Shown in pieces: positions 41,978 through 51,860 of a stretch of DNA of 64,000 bases (its first letter is position 1; every line of letters starts with the position of its first letter). The DNA is taken from NCBI GenBank assembly GCA_029339505.1, contig JAQISU010000348.1, positions 2,207,501-2,271,500 of the forward strand, given 5' to 3'. The notes beneath the pieces were generated by a model, which was not told the DNA's origin, did not search any database, and saw nothing but the letters and a program-made list of their open reading frames with translations. Source of the stretch: Unio delphinus. Lineage: Eukaryota > Mollusca > Bivalvia > Unionida > Unionidae. The translations under genes and the position numbers were made by a program.

Positions 41978-42599
41978 TTTATTTTCATCTAACTGTATAT
42001 GTATTTTGAATAGTATTAAGGGCGATAACTCGTTTTGGTATATCGGCGTGTGACATGACAGAGTTACGTTATCACGTGATTGTAATGGCATATCATAGCG
42101 ATATATAGAACATGCATGAATGCACTCGCGAATATGAAAGCCATCAACATCGTCCTGGGCGCTATTTAGCATTTATGACTGAAAAAATCGTTCAAAATCC
42201 TAATCACACATATACACTCCTAAACAAACGAAATATTTAAGGATATATCTTACAGCAGGCACTGCCCAAACAAACCTGGACTCGATTATGAGTTTCGGAC
42301 ACATGGTTGATAAAATTGGCTATGAAAGGTAATTTGATATTAGGTGCGCACACACCTATAACGTTCACGAATAGCTTACTGACCAACAAAAAGCCTGAAA
42401 GCGACACAGACGATTGAATTATCTGTTTTGTAAAAAAGTATTTACAAATAGTTGATTTTTTAAAATTCTGTTTCAAATAGTACTGCTTGTACAATGCATT
42501 GACGTAAAAATACTCATTCTTTCTTTTACCCCTACGCGTGCGTTCCAGGTGAGTAATTATGGTATATATATATCATAAAAACTCTTATTATTGTAGACG
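41978..42599. other. E2 non-coding region
   Basis: AT-rich sequence without a supported gene. It contains a displaced fragment of the PLA2 gene end (about 42301-42349, see findings). Confidence 0.5.
42301..42349 (+). pseudogene. Displaced PLA2 3' end fragment
   Basis: This stretch resembles the last part of the PLA2 genes: a Trp-Leu-x-Lys, then an AMKGxL..GA end, in the order of E1 (31389-31440) and E2 (36602-36650). It lies 5.6 kb from the E2 PLA2 gene and in the same direction. It suggests an old duplication or gene conversion. Confidence 0.55.
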
Positions 42600-42676
42600 T
42601 GAACAGTAGCCTAATGCAAACGTGGTTGGCTTTGGAAACTCCATAGCTGACATTTACGGTTCGCTCCTCATAGCAG
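42600..42676 (+). ncRNA. E2 tRNA-like segment
   Basis: Counterpart of E1 25061-25139. It shares CCTAATGCAAACGTGG, a CTTTGGAAACT loop region and GGTTCGCTCCTCATAGCAGG. Pairing is worse than in E1. The shared position in two lineages is the main evidence. Confidence 0.35.
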
Positions 42677-43067
42677 GCAAATGCCTGGTGATAACGATGT
42701 GATGTTGTTTTTTTCTATTAATTGGGGGGGGGGGGGGGGGGAGAGGTGAAGACCCCTCTGTGTCGAAATTCAAGTTACAAACTAAAACGCAGTCATGTTA
42801 TCATCCGGGTAGTTCAGAATGAACTATCGGCCAGGGTCAAATCGAGATTAAAATCTCAGCGATAGAAAAATACTCTGATTATAACCAACAGAGGAAAAAT
42901 ACTCTCAAAGAAAGAACCCTAGGCCTAATAGAGGGCCAAAATGAATGATAAACGCTCATGGTTATTATTTTTTTTGAAAAATATATTTAATTTTGTAATT
43001 AAAGGTATATAATTATATATAAAATGAATTCTGAAATATTAACCGTATTATAAATGAAATAAATAAA
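42677..43067. other. E2 non-coding region with G17 run
   Basis: Contains TATTAATTGGGG followed by a long G run near 42725-42741, matching an ATTGGGGTAGAGGGCGG block in E1 (minus, near 25000-25025). No gene. Confidence 0.5.
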
Positions 43068-43403
43068 TTGAAAAATCAAAAAATTCAACTATCGGAGGGA
43101 TTGGATTCTGATCAAATATTATCCGACTTTGAGGACATAAATTTTGCAGAAATAAATAATAAATACACGCTTTCGAAAAAATATTCTCTGATAAAGCGAA
43201 TTCAGAATTTAATTCGTCAGATTTTAGTTTATTGTGAAGATGTTAGCGTGTTTGTACCATTATGTAGTATCGTAGAAAGGGTACGGAGTGATTTGGGGCG
43301 AGAATTTGAACTTAAAAAAATAATTAATTCCAAGGCGAAACAGATAAAAAATCTAATTGAGCAGACTGAGAATACCCCCCTAGAGAGCCTCTCTCTTTTA
43401 TAA
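43068..43403 (+). CDS. E2 conserved small helical protein
   Basis: 111-residue homologue of the E1 protein at 24195-24551. Conserved landmarks are LSEGLDSDQILSDFEDI and VRSDLGREFELKKIINSKA. The true start may be upstream or at 43068; no better ATG was found. Unbroken. Function unknown. Confidence 0.55.
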   Translation: MKNQKIQLSEGLDSDQILSDFEDINFAEINNKYTLSKKYSLIKRIQNLIRQILVYCEDVSVFVPLCSIVERVRSDLGREFELKKIINSKAKQIKNLIEQTENTPLESLSLL

Positions 43404-43839
43404 CAGTACAGGTAAAGCAGTGATGAGCCCCCACCCCCTATAGGTATCTAGGTGGGTTTAGTCAGAAACAATAGGGGTGAAATTCTATACTATGAATGAC
43501 ATACCAAAGAAATGTAAATAAAGTAAATATTTTTTTTATTTATTATTATTGAAATATAGTTTTTTTGACTGATTTGGATAGTTTTCTGAGGGTAAAAACC
43601 CCAGGAATTCATTTAGAGAAAATCGATTTTTCATGTTGAAATTGCAAGGAATTTCCATTTTTCAATAAAATCATACAGATTTCAACGGATTTTCATCAAA
43701 AATGGCTAAAGAAAGGAATAAAAAAAGTCAGTCAGTGAAAACCCAAGGAATCCATTTAGAGAAAATCGATTTTGAAATTGCTTTGAAAATCTTTAAATCT
43801 TTGATTGTAAATTGCAAACAAAAGCGCTTGTTTTCAATA
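43404..43839. other. E2 spacer, no gene
   Basis: AT-rich with several AAATTCC/GGAATTT palindromic scraps. The E1 gene at 23798-24076 has no recognisable counterpart here. Confidence 0.4.
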
Positions 43840-44759
43840 ATGACCAATGAAGCATTAACCACGAGATCAGCAAGAGAAAGATTGAGTGTTATTAAAAAGT
43901 GACTCGCTACTTGAAAAATTACAGCAGCGACAACTCCTCCAATCCGATTTTTCGCTAGGGTCAGAGGAGTTATTTAGGCCGATAATTAGCGCCACCGAGG
44001 GTGTAAAATCAGCCACTGAACGAGCTGTATACGGAGATATCCCTAAGGAGGGGAGGAGAACAGTGAGACCTCTTCTTGGTGAACTTGAAAAAATAGCAAT
44101 GGAAACTGAACAAACAAAGCAAGCTGTACAAAAACTTCGCGGTGATATGGAAATACAACAAGGTGATATTGATGTTAGTAAACCATCTGAATCAAAACAT
44201 TTAGCGGAAATATTTACCAATAGCGCTAAAAGACAAATTCTCAATATGAATGACGACGATTTAGGTGAATTTGCTGCTAACAACTATAATTCACAAAAGG
44301 AGTTTTTCACGGACGAGTATAAGGATGATACAATGTCACTCGACAAATGGGGTGATATGTTGTATACAATAAATACTGGGAATTCAGATAAAAGGGTGAA
44401 GGAATTTTGAAAATTAAAAAGAGATTTTAATTACTATACAAAACAACTAGAAAGGGAAGGAAGGGGATTTTCTAAATCAAAATGAGATTCCAGTTCGACT
44501 TCCAGAGACTCTCTGGGGGGGGGGGGTGGGTGGTCGAAACGTCAGTTGTCTTGGTAATGTTCTCAGCGATATAGCACGATTAGAAGTACTCGTATCATGG
44601 AAACGGGCTGGAAATAACTCACCGGAAATAATCAATGAAGCAGCTGATATCTGTATGCGGTTATTTCGCGGTGGTATCATGAATATTGTAACATATCGAG
44701 ATTTCATTGACGAGTTAGCGGAGGATTTTCACTACGTTGGTGGTTATCTCAGTGATTAA
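43840..44759 (+). pseudogene. E2 coiled-coil virion protein, broken
   Basis: Homologue of the 354-residue E1 protein. It starts MTNEALTTRSARERL; the frame breaks near 43901, 44408 and again around the G run at 44515-44526. The final part (44526-44759) retains RLFRGGIMNIVTYRDF. Much of the middle region has been lost or is diverged. Confidence 0.8.
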
Positions 44760-44767
44760 TCACCGTG

Positions 44768-44776
44768 ATTGAAAAT
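44768..44776 (+). promoter_or_regulatory. E2 late-gene motif before pVI-like gene
   Basis: ATTGAAAAT, 35-43 bp upstream of the ATG at 44811. It follows the end of the coiled-coil pseudogene. Confidence 0.4.
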
Positions 44777-44810
44777 CGTAGAACAATTCAACGCTAGTGT
44801 TTTTTATCAG

Positions 44811-45290
44811 ATGATCATACACTACAACCATGATAAACCCGTTAACGTCTACGTGGTAAACTCACGATTGCCAGAATACCGGGCATACTATGGAGATGGT
44901 CTCGGTGATACCATTCTGGGATTATTTGCAAGAATGGCTCCAAAAGTGGCTCCGATAGCAAAACAATCATCAATGAAAGCCATTGATGTTATCAAAGATA
45001 AGGGTATTAGCGCCGTTGGTGATCTTGCCGGGAAGGCATTTTCATTCGCGAAAGATAAAATAACATCATTAGTTCGACGGAGAGGACTTAAAGTATTTTC
45101 AAAACCACAAATACCATCACCGTTGCCATCTACTGCAGTGATGCCTGCGCGGGTTAGTAAAATAATAAATAACGCAGTAGATGAAAAATTAGCGTCGATG
45201 ATTTCATCATCGGTGACTAACGCCCAAGATAACATAACCGCAAATACCATAGCGGGAAGTGGTTTAAACAAACGTCAACGACGTCGGTGA
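44811..45290 (+). CDS. E2 pVI-like minor capsid protein
   Basis: About 159 residues from MIIHYNHDKPVNVY; the frame is open from 44769, but conservation begins here. It has YYGDGLGDTILGLFARMAPK, DLAGKAFSFAKDKITS and a basic end (NKRQRRR), as in E1. Unbroken. Confidence 0.65.
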   Translation: MIIHYNHDKPVNVYVVNSRLPEYRAYYGDGLGDTILGLFARMAPKVAPIAKQSSMKAIDVIKDKGISAVGDLAGKAFSFAKDKITSLVRRRGLKVFSKPQIPSPLPSTAVMPARVSKIINNAVDEKLASMISSSVTNAQDNITANTIAGSGLNKRQRRR

Positions 45291-45515
45291 AATTAAAAAT
45301 CGAAGATTTTCCAAGCAGAAGTGATAAATTATTGTATAAAAAAATATTCTGTATTTTTTTTATTTTTGGGTGTTTTTCACTGATTTCTGACTAGTAAAGT
45401 AGTCGATTTTCAATGTTAATTTCCATTGGAAATTCTTCGAATTTCAAAAAAGTTCTTAGAATATTTGTAAAATAATTTTCGCCTACAATTTAGACAGGCG
45501 GTTATATAATAAAAA
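45291..45515. other. E2 spacer with palindromic scraps
   Basis: Includes TTTCCATTGGAAATTCTTCG and AAATCGAAGATTTTCC palindromes. It lies between the pVI-like gene and MCP remnant. Confidence 0.5.
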
Positions 45516-46909
45516 ATGTTCAAACGGATACCTGATAGTGCATTTGACATGGATGCCCCAGTACTTAAAGATGATTCTGTTCGCGATTATCGCAGTGCAA
45601 CCTGATCTTAGATCACGAATTGAACTTCAAGTTCATGATACAAGTAAATACTTTCTACCATGCGAAGCTTTTACGGAAGTCGAAGGTGAACTTCTACAAG
45701 CAGATGATACACCATACGCAGATAACCAAACTGTACGAGTTGGTTTTGTCAATAACGGTATCATGGCGTTATTTGAAAGTGCAAGATATCTCATTAATGG
45801 AAGAAAAATTGAACCTATTGAACGTGAGGTTGATATTGCCACGGGGATGATCTGGTTAGCAAGATATTCTGATGACTATACTAGATCGGCTGGTCAGTCT
45901 ATGATGTTCGTGAAGGATATTACTGATAACGCTGAACACGTCCAGTATTCTAGAGTAAAAGCCACACGAGCTACTGCAGTTGATCCAACACCAGCCGGGT
46001 ATGTAAGACCAGCTGATAATTTTGATGTCATTGATAGTATTACTAATTACAACCTAGGATTTGCAACACGAGTAGCAACGTTGCAAGGACAACGTCGACA
46101 GTTTTTCATGTGCTATTCCACTGCATCATATATTTGGATTTTGAAGAAACGTCAGAAAAGTTATTTATGGAACAAAGCATACAATAGCGTTAGTACGAAA
46201 GGGTACTGACGATAATACAATCTGGCGCGGTGCTGGCGTTGCCGGCGGTAAAGTCGTTTTATCAAAAATATCACTTTGGATGCCAGTGTTGACTCCGTCG
46301 CTGACAACAGAAGATCGATTGTTATCGTTTATGGATCAAGGGGGAAAATCGTTGCTGAGTTGGTTATCGGTGTCCACAGATACCATGGATTCTAATATCG
46401 ACGGTATATTTACATGGCACTTGGCAGCACGACAGGGTATTTCAGCTCCACGTCATATATTTATTGCGCTACAAGATACTGCACGATTAAATTATCAAGA
46501 ACGTTCCCATATGATATTTGATCGATTAGGTGTTAATGAAGTCTCGCTGAGAATAAACGGACAGCAAGAACCATCCGAGGATATACAACTTGATTATGAA
46601 AACAATCATATTGCACGCGAGTATCATCGGTTGTTGTCGTATATGGGACGCGATCAAAATGTCGAGACTGGTCTACAAATATCTCAGTTGGATTTTAAAA
46701 ATCTATATCCGATTTATTACTTTTCGCTGGAACATCTTGATTTAACACGACAATCCGTCGTTGATATACACTTCCGTGCTCGTGTAACCCGCCCTGGTGC
46801 TATTGCTAATTATAGAGTAGTTGCTGTCATTCTCAGTGATAAATCAATGCTACTTGAAGGTGTCGGTGGACGAATGAGAATGGTAGATGCACCGGTGGAG
46901 AATCTGTGA
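45516..46909 (+). pseudogene. E2 major capsid protein, broken
   Basis: Homologue of the E1 MCP, beginning MFKRIPDSAFDM. A small deletion near 45585-45600 breaks the frame at the DYQYY block, further indels lie near 46105-46130 and 46209. The C-terminal half (46280-46909) is intact with KNLYPIYYFSLEHLD and VVDIHFRARV. It cannot encode a whole capsid protein. Confidence 0.9.
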
Positions 46910-46917
46910 TTGAAAAC
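46909..46917 (+). promoter_or_regulatory. E2 late-gene motif before pX-like gene
   Basis: ATTGAAAAC, 34-42 bp upstream of the ATG at 46951, overlapping the MCP stop codon. Confidence 0.45.
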
Positions 46918-46950
46918 TCTATAACAATTAGATCAATCTGTGTTTTTATA

Positions 46951-47346
46951 ATGTCGTATAGTAATATCAATGTTACGTTGACACCTGGTCAGTTAAAAAA
47001 ATTACAATCCGAAGCAGCTAAGCGATGTGGAACCACAATAACGCTAAAACCTAATCAAATGAATGGCGGGGCAAATAAATTGTCGCTGACAACTCGTCAA
47101 GTGAAACATTTTAATGATGCACTTGTAGCAAAAAAAGGTATCCAGGTTACTACTTCTGCTGCCGCGATTAAAAACATGATAAAAACCGGTGGTATATTCC
47201 CGCTGTTAGGGTTGATTCCAGGTTTGATTGCCGCAGCGGCCCCAGCGGTAGCTAAAGCGGCAGCGTTAGGGGCCCTTGGTACCGCGGCAGGAATGGCACT
47301 AAAGAAAGCAACGGGAAAGGGGTATAAAAAAAGGGAAAGGGTCTAA
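46951..47346 (+). CDS. E2 pX-like virion core protein
   Basis: 131 residues from MSYSNINVTL (frame open from 46906). It keeps the LTPGQLKKLQSEAAKRCGTT block, LTTRQVKHFNDALV, the MIKTGGIFP segment, the Ala-rich hydrophobic helix and the basic end. Unbroken. Confidence 0.72.
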   Translation: MSYSNINVTLTPGQLKKLQSEAAKRCGTTITLKPNQMNGGANKLSLTTRQVKHFNDALVAKKGIQVTTSAAAIKNMIKTGGIFPLLGLIPGLIAAAAPAVAKAAALGALGTAAGMALKKATGKGYKKRERV

Positions 47347-47419
47347 GACTACCAGGAACTCCACACACGTGGTACAAGGGATCGGGTTTAAGAATCCCAG
47401 GAACGGTTTACTAATTCCC

Positions 47420-47836
47420 ATGTCTAATTTTGATTTACTCGATGCTGCTAGCAAACTAGCAATAAAAAACTTTAGAGGTGTTTTTATGAAAGATCAGTTA
47501 CCGGCACAACCCAATGATGTTGAAACCGGTATTATTAATCTAGATAACAGTACCGGACCTGGAACCCACTGGGTTGCATACGCGATTGATATACGTGGGA
47601 TTATTTATTTTGACTCATATGGATTAGCGCCTCCGAAGGAATTTATGCGTTATATCCTTGATAAATCAAGAAAATTTCCAGTTTGGTATTCCACGTTACC
47701 AACAGAAAAAATGACCAACACACCAATATGTGGCAATGAAGTATTAAATGTACTTGATGCTATTTCACGGGAATCAAAACCACCACATGTGGTCGTGAAT
47801 GAGTATACTAGCGGTCGCTGGAAATCCCCTAGGTGA
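47420..47836 (+). CDS. E2 adenain-like protease
   Basis: 138 residues from MSNFDLLDAA (frame open from 47369). Catalytic residues are present: His in GTHWVAYAID, Asp in IYFDSYGLAP, Cys in TPICGNEVLN. It lacks the VEEP repeat extension seen upstream in E1. Still intact in an otherwise decayed element. Confidence 0.85.
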   Translation: MSNFDLLDAASKLAIKNFRGVFMKDQLPAQPNDVETGIINLDNSTGPGTHWVAYAIDIRGIIYFDSYGLAPPKEFMRYILDKSRKFPVWYSTLPTEKMTNTPICGNEVLNVLDAISRESKPPHVVVNEYTSGRWKSPR

Positions 47837-47877
47837 AATCTTTTGGATTTAGAGACGGAGAAAGGATTTTAAATAAC

Positions 47878-48864
47878 ATGATTGATATTTGGGGACGACC
47901 TTTATCAACGCTGAAGAAACCCGAACCCGATGGAGTTGAAATCGTAGGTGTAAAAAAACTAATCGAAGATGAAATAGCTGAAACGTTGAACTTAGCAAGT
48001 GTTGATCCCGATGAAATAGTTATATTTGGCGATCGTCAGGGTAAATTGAAAACTAGTAATGTTTCTCTTGATGATATTTTAGTTAAACGACGAGACGCAA
48101 CAGAGAATACTATCGCGTTGTTTTCCGATCAGGGTAAACTCAAACCGGGTGTAACTATTTCAACAATTACAGATAAAATTTTATCACTCGATAACAATTA
48201 CGTATCTGTTACGAATTCATTAAAAACATATGATGATCATATAATTAAATTTAACCAACTCATTGACGACATCGATAACTTATTTGGCGTTCCACGTGTG
48301 ACCACACCAAAACTCACCTCGGTAAAGGATTCTATGCTGGAGCTAGCAACACTTCAATCGGAATATGAAAAACACGTGAAACAGTTGTCAATGTTTCGTA
48401 AAAACATCATAGATAAATTTATTGGAACCGCATTCGATAAGATTGAAATAACCCTTCCCGAGATTAAAAAATCCATCGATGAACTAAAAACATTCAACGA
48501 TGCAATGAAAGATGATGCAGCGAGGATGATAAGCTTCATTGAAAAAACAAAAATTCATCATAAGAGCACCAACAATATCGTATACACAATTCAACACGGA
48601 TCATTTGCGTGGACTAACAACACACATAACATTTTACACGTAACTGCAGCCGTCAAGGGTATTTATCGATTAACAATAGTATCACCAATTCAATTCAGTA
48701 TATCATCGAGTAGTTCATCTGGAGTTAATAATACGATATCAACGATCATCGACAAGGATATATCTGAACAGTTCACGATAACGACCGCAGATAGAAATTT
48801 AGTCAGGGTTTCAGTAACGTGGTACGTGGAATTCGTAGTGGATTTAAGTAAACAATTAAATTGA
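47878..48864 (+). CDS. E2 fibre-like protein
   Basis: 328 residues from MIDIWGRPLST. The N-terminal VKKLIEDEIAETLNL block matches E1. Only about two of the FxG-type repeats remain (LFGVPRV and KFIGTAF..LPEI), connected by coiled-coil segments. The beta-rich C-terminal domain (NIVYTIQHGSFAWTNNTH) is in the same frame, unlike in E1. Confidence 0.6.
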   Translation: MIDIWGRPLSTLKKPEPDGVEIVGVKKLIEDEIAETLNLASVDPDEIVIFGDRQGKLKTSNVSLDDILVKRRDATENTIALFSDQGKLKPGVTISTITDKILSLDNNYVSVTNSLKTYDDHIIKFNQLIDDIDNLFGVPRVTTPKLTSVKDSMLELATLQSEYEKHVKQLSMFRKNIIDKFIGTAFDKIEITLPEIKKSIDELKTFNDAMKDDAARMISFIEKTKIHHKSTNNIVYTIQHGSFAWTNNTHNILHVTAAVKGIYRLTIVSPIQFSISSSSSSGVNNTISTIIDKDISEQFTITTADRNLVRVSVTWYVEFVVDLSKQLN

Positions 48865-48905
48865 ACTGCTATCGTAATTTAAAAAACTAGCAGGTTTAAA
48901 ATAAA

Positions 48906-49483
48906 ATGACGACACCGATGATTTCATCATTTCAATATTGCTATGATCAGGTGAAAGAATTTCAAACTAAACTCGGCGCGCTTTCTGAGGAGTATCAAAT
49001 GAAAATAAAAAAATACCGACGAAGAATCACTGCGGTTGATATTACCGTGTACTCGGTGTCAGGGGTAATCACTGCTGCTGGAATAATACTATCTTCGGTT
49101 ACAATGGTCGCCCCCGTCGTAGTTCCAATTTGTATTTCTGTGGTGGTTTCAATCGCGGGTATATTAACCGGGGTCACAAAAAATGATCATCGTGTAGCCA
49201 GAGTAAACTGCACAATTATGTAATTAAATTTCATGTTGCATCTGCCGCATACTCACAATTATCATCAATGTACGAGTCAACGATGTTAAAATTAGAGCAG
49301 GATAATAATAATAATAATGTCACAATAACTGCTTCAACAAATAGTAGAAAATACAACACCAGTAAAAACAAGCATGATATCAATAACTTCAACGCGTCCC
49401 GAATTCAGCGTAAATTTCCCGATTCCAATCCCCGTGAAGGAAATCGCGCTAGCAAAACTACCGGTGTATCACAGTTGGCCTAA
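48906..49483 (+). pseudogene. E2 two-helix membrane protein, frameshifted
   Basis: Homologue of E1 17385-17933. The first 95 residues are intact (KIKKYRRRITAVDI, two hydrophobic segments). A frame break lies near 49180-49190; the tail continues in another frame with MYESTMLKLEQ and an Asn run, ending at 49483 and overlapping the penton-like start by 110 bp. Confidence 0.75.
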
Positions 49484-50738
49484 TATCAGATCGGTAGCAT
49501 TTGGTGGTCAACAACCGAATAATTCTTTAGTGTTTGCGTGGAAAAATCGTGAAGACGGAACTCCAGACTGTAACGTTGTCTCGTTGCCAACAGGGTCATA
49601 CCAAATTGAACAAATCAATGCTGAATTTCAACGCAGAATAAAATCTATCACCGGAAAAGAATCGAAAATTGCTATAACGGTTCATGAGCCGACGCTATCA
49701 TCTGCGATCGAGATAAACTCGCCAAGTTATGTAGTAGATATTTATCAAAGTTCAATCAGATCAGTGTTAGGATGGCTTGAAATACCACCTCAGACAGCTT
49801 ATCAAATACCCCAACCCCAAAAATCTGATCATGTCACAGACGAAAAATCATATCATGAAATCAACCCATCATATCGAAATGATTTATCAGATATAAAAAA
49901 TGCAAAAGTAACCGATAGATTTATATTTACCGAAAAAAATGCCATGCAGTGGGATTTTATTTTTGAGAAAACCCTTGATTCATTCGTTACCATTGCATTT
50001 ACGCTAAAATACCTTATTTATTACTTTAGTGAGATCAGTCAATTACATAAAACACAACTAGAACGACTACAACGGAGCTTCCAAGAGTATCTCTCTGATA
50101 TAACAAAACCAAGTGATGAGATCATAAAACACATTAGAATATTAAATCAACTTGTATCCGATATGGAATATATCAACAAACGAACAATTCAAGCAATCAT
50201 TGATGACAGCAACGGGGACAAAGAAAAATTCCTAACTGGTTACAATATAACAGAGGTCGATTTACCCGATTTCAAGTTTCCTGGGTATAACGCAAATGAA
50301 CTAAAAAAATCTGTTAATGATCTTATTCAAGAAAACTTTTCTCTGACACTCGTAAAATGGAAAAAAATACCACAATCACAAAAAACAATTATCCTTAAAT
50401 ATAATAATGACCCAGACGGTGGTGGTGTGCATATCGCGCCGCTCAACGTAAATATATCCTCGGTGATTGCGCTAAATTTAGTATATGATGTTATCGAAGG
50501 AAGCTATCAAATAAATCTCGAGCGATCAAATCAAGCTCAGCAGGGATATATTTTATACTCATTTGCCCCAACAGCTCCTCCAGGATTTCTAATAATTGAG
50601 GATCCAACTAATCCTGTCTATATGCGGTGTCACAATGATTCATTAACGAGAATAAATTTCAAACTCACTGATCAGTCCAATAATCTAATTGATTTACGAG
50701 GCGAGGTCTTACAAATTAGTCTGTTTGCAAAGTCCTAA
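49374..50738 (+). CDS. E2 penton-like capsid protein, intact
   Basis: 454-residue frame homologous to the E1 penton-like gene, which is broken. It starts MISITSTRPEFSV within the tail of the membrane-protein gene. Blocks: LPVYHSWPNIRSVAF, LPTGSYQIEQINAEFQ, an insertion with coiled-coil character (residues 210-260), NDPDGGGVHIAPLNVNISS and the C-terminal FKLTDQSNNLIDLRGE block. This conserved C-terminal block recurs in minor capsid proteins of Polinton-type elements. Function inferred. Confidence 0.7.
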   Translation: MISITSTRPEFSVNFPIPIPVKEIALAKLPVYHSWPNIRSVAFGGQQPNNSLVFAWKNREDGTPDCNVVSLPTGSYQIEQINAEFQRRIKSITGKESKIAITVHEPTLSSAIEINSPSYVVDIYQSSIRSVLGWLEIPPQTAYQIPQPQKSDHVTDEKSYHEINPSYRNDLSDIKNAKVTDRFIFTEKNAMQWDFIFEKTLDSFVTIAFTLKYLIYYFSEISQLHKTQLERLQRSFQEYLSDITKPSDEIIKHIRILNQLVSDMEYINKRTIQAIIDDSNGDKEKFLTGYNITEVDLPDFKFPGYNANELKKSVNDLIQENFSLTLVKWKKIPQSQKTIILKYNNDPDGGGVHIAPLNVNISSVIALNLVYDVIEGSYQINLERSNQAQQGYILYSFAPTAPPGFLIIEDPTNPVYMRCHNDSLTRINFKLTDQSNNLIDLRGEVLQISLFAKS

Positions 50739-50775
50739 GGATTTTCATCGTAGTGATTTTCATTGTTAATTCCAT

Positions 50776-50795
50776 AGCAGCAGAGGGGGGGGGGG
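50776..50795 (+). repeat. Extra TIR-tip copy with G run
   Basis: AGCAGCAGAGG followed by a G run sits 20 bp inside the right TIR and resembles a third tip copy. The left end has none. Confidence 0.6.
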
Positions 50796-51023
50796 CTTGA
50801 TAGAATATTTAGTTAAACCCATAGCAGCAGAGGAGATGAACGCCAACGATTATGGCGTCGTTTTGTTTTACCCAATGGACCCTACGAGGTTGCCAAATCG
50901 ACCTTTTTATTAAATATTTACTAGGAAGCCTCAATTTGTCAAATAGATCTTTCTAGTAAATATTAAAGAGAAGGAAGCCTCGTTGACGCCTAAAAAGTTG
51001 GTCTGTTCACCTACTCTGCTGCT
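50796..51023 (-). repeat. E2 right terminal inverted repeat
   Basis: Reverse complement of 35263-35489 with point differences and small indels. It ends ACTCTGCTGCT and is followed by GATGA, the target duplication. Confidence 0.92.
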
Positions 51024-51028
51024 GATGA
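51024..51028. repeat. E2 right target-site duplication
   Basis: GATGA, equal to 35258-35262 on the left. A 7-bp TGATGAA reading is also possible. Confidence 0.75.
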
Positions 51029-51093
51029 AGACTATTTTATAACATTATTACAGTCACTAACTGACATTAAATATACAACACTCCGCTAATCTA

Positions 51094-51513
51094 ATGATAG
51101 ATTCTGACAGCCTCACCTATGTGTATACACCAGCTAGATACTTACACTCTTCTTCGGATAATCGTATACTCATTGTTTCCACGGTGAAGACAAAGTCATA
51201 TGGACAACATTCGTTTGCATACCAGGGCCCGGTGACGTGGAACAAATTGCCCATTGAAATTAGACACAAAGACACAGTGGTCCCTTTTAAGAGTGCTCTT
51301 AACACTCACCTGTTTCGACTGCAGAGACCAACTTAGAGACCTAATCGTGTTTTGTATCTTTTATGTTTTCAGCATGTTTTTATGTTTTCCAATTTCATTG
51401 CTTTTGTCATTTGTGTTTCTTTAGTGTAGTCATATCATTATTGATGTTGTAAAGCGCTTTGACAATCAAAAGATTAAGCGCAATACAAAGTCTTCATTAT
51501 TATTATTATTATT
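51094..51513 (+). pseudogene. 3' end of a CR1/L2-like LINE
   Basis: The frame 51094-51336 carries KSYGQHSFAYQGPVTWNKLP and VVPFKSALNTHLF, the usual C-terminus of LINE reverse transcriptases. A 3' tail with AAGCGCTTTGACAATC and an ATT microsatellite (to 51513) follows. Only this terminal fragment is present; 5'-truncated copies are typical. Confidence 0.8.
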
Positions 51514-51517
51514 AATC

Positions 51518-51860
51518 GTTCTCTGCTAATCGTTTTCTGCTAATCATTCTGTTAATCACCCTGTTGATCAATATGTTAATCATTCACTGTTAATCATTCT
51601 GTTAATCACTCTGTTTATCAATATGTTAATCGTTCTCAGCTAATCATTATGTTAATCACCCTGTTTATCAATATGTTAATCATTCTCTATTAATCATTCT
51701 GTTAATCACCCTGTTTATCAATATGTTGATCATTCTCTGTTAATCATTCTGTTAATCACCCTGCTGATCAGTCTGTAATTGTTCTCTGTTAATTATTTTC
51801 TGTTAATCACTCTCTTCTAATCCTTAGGTCGGTTCTATGTTGATCATTCTTTTAACCGTT
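51518..51860. repeat. TTAATC-type tandem repeat
   Basis: Irregular units such as TTAATCATTCTGTTAATCAC followed by CCTGTTGATCAATATG. A related run lies at 34470-34640 on the other side of E2. Confidence 0.8.

Larger units (their letters stand above)
35263..51023. mobile_element. Element 2 (E2): decayed relative of E1, reverse orientation
   Basis: A 15,761-bp unit with TIRs at 35263-35489 and 50796-51023, tips AGCAGCAGAGGAGGTG, and GATGA on both sides (35258-35262, 51024-51028). Gene order equals E1 read from the other end. The TIR body differs from E1, so E2 is a separate lineage. Polymerase, integrase, ATPase, PLA2, MCP, coiled-coil and membrane genes are broken; penton-like, fibre-like, protease, pX-like, pVI-like, HNH, zinc and small helical genes are open. 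Confidence 0.93.
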
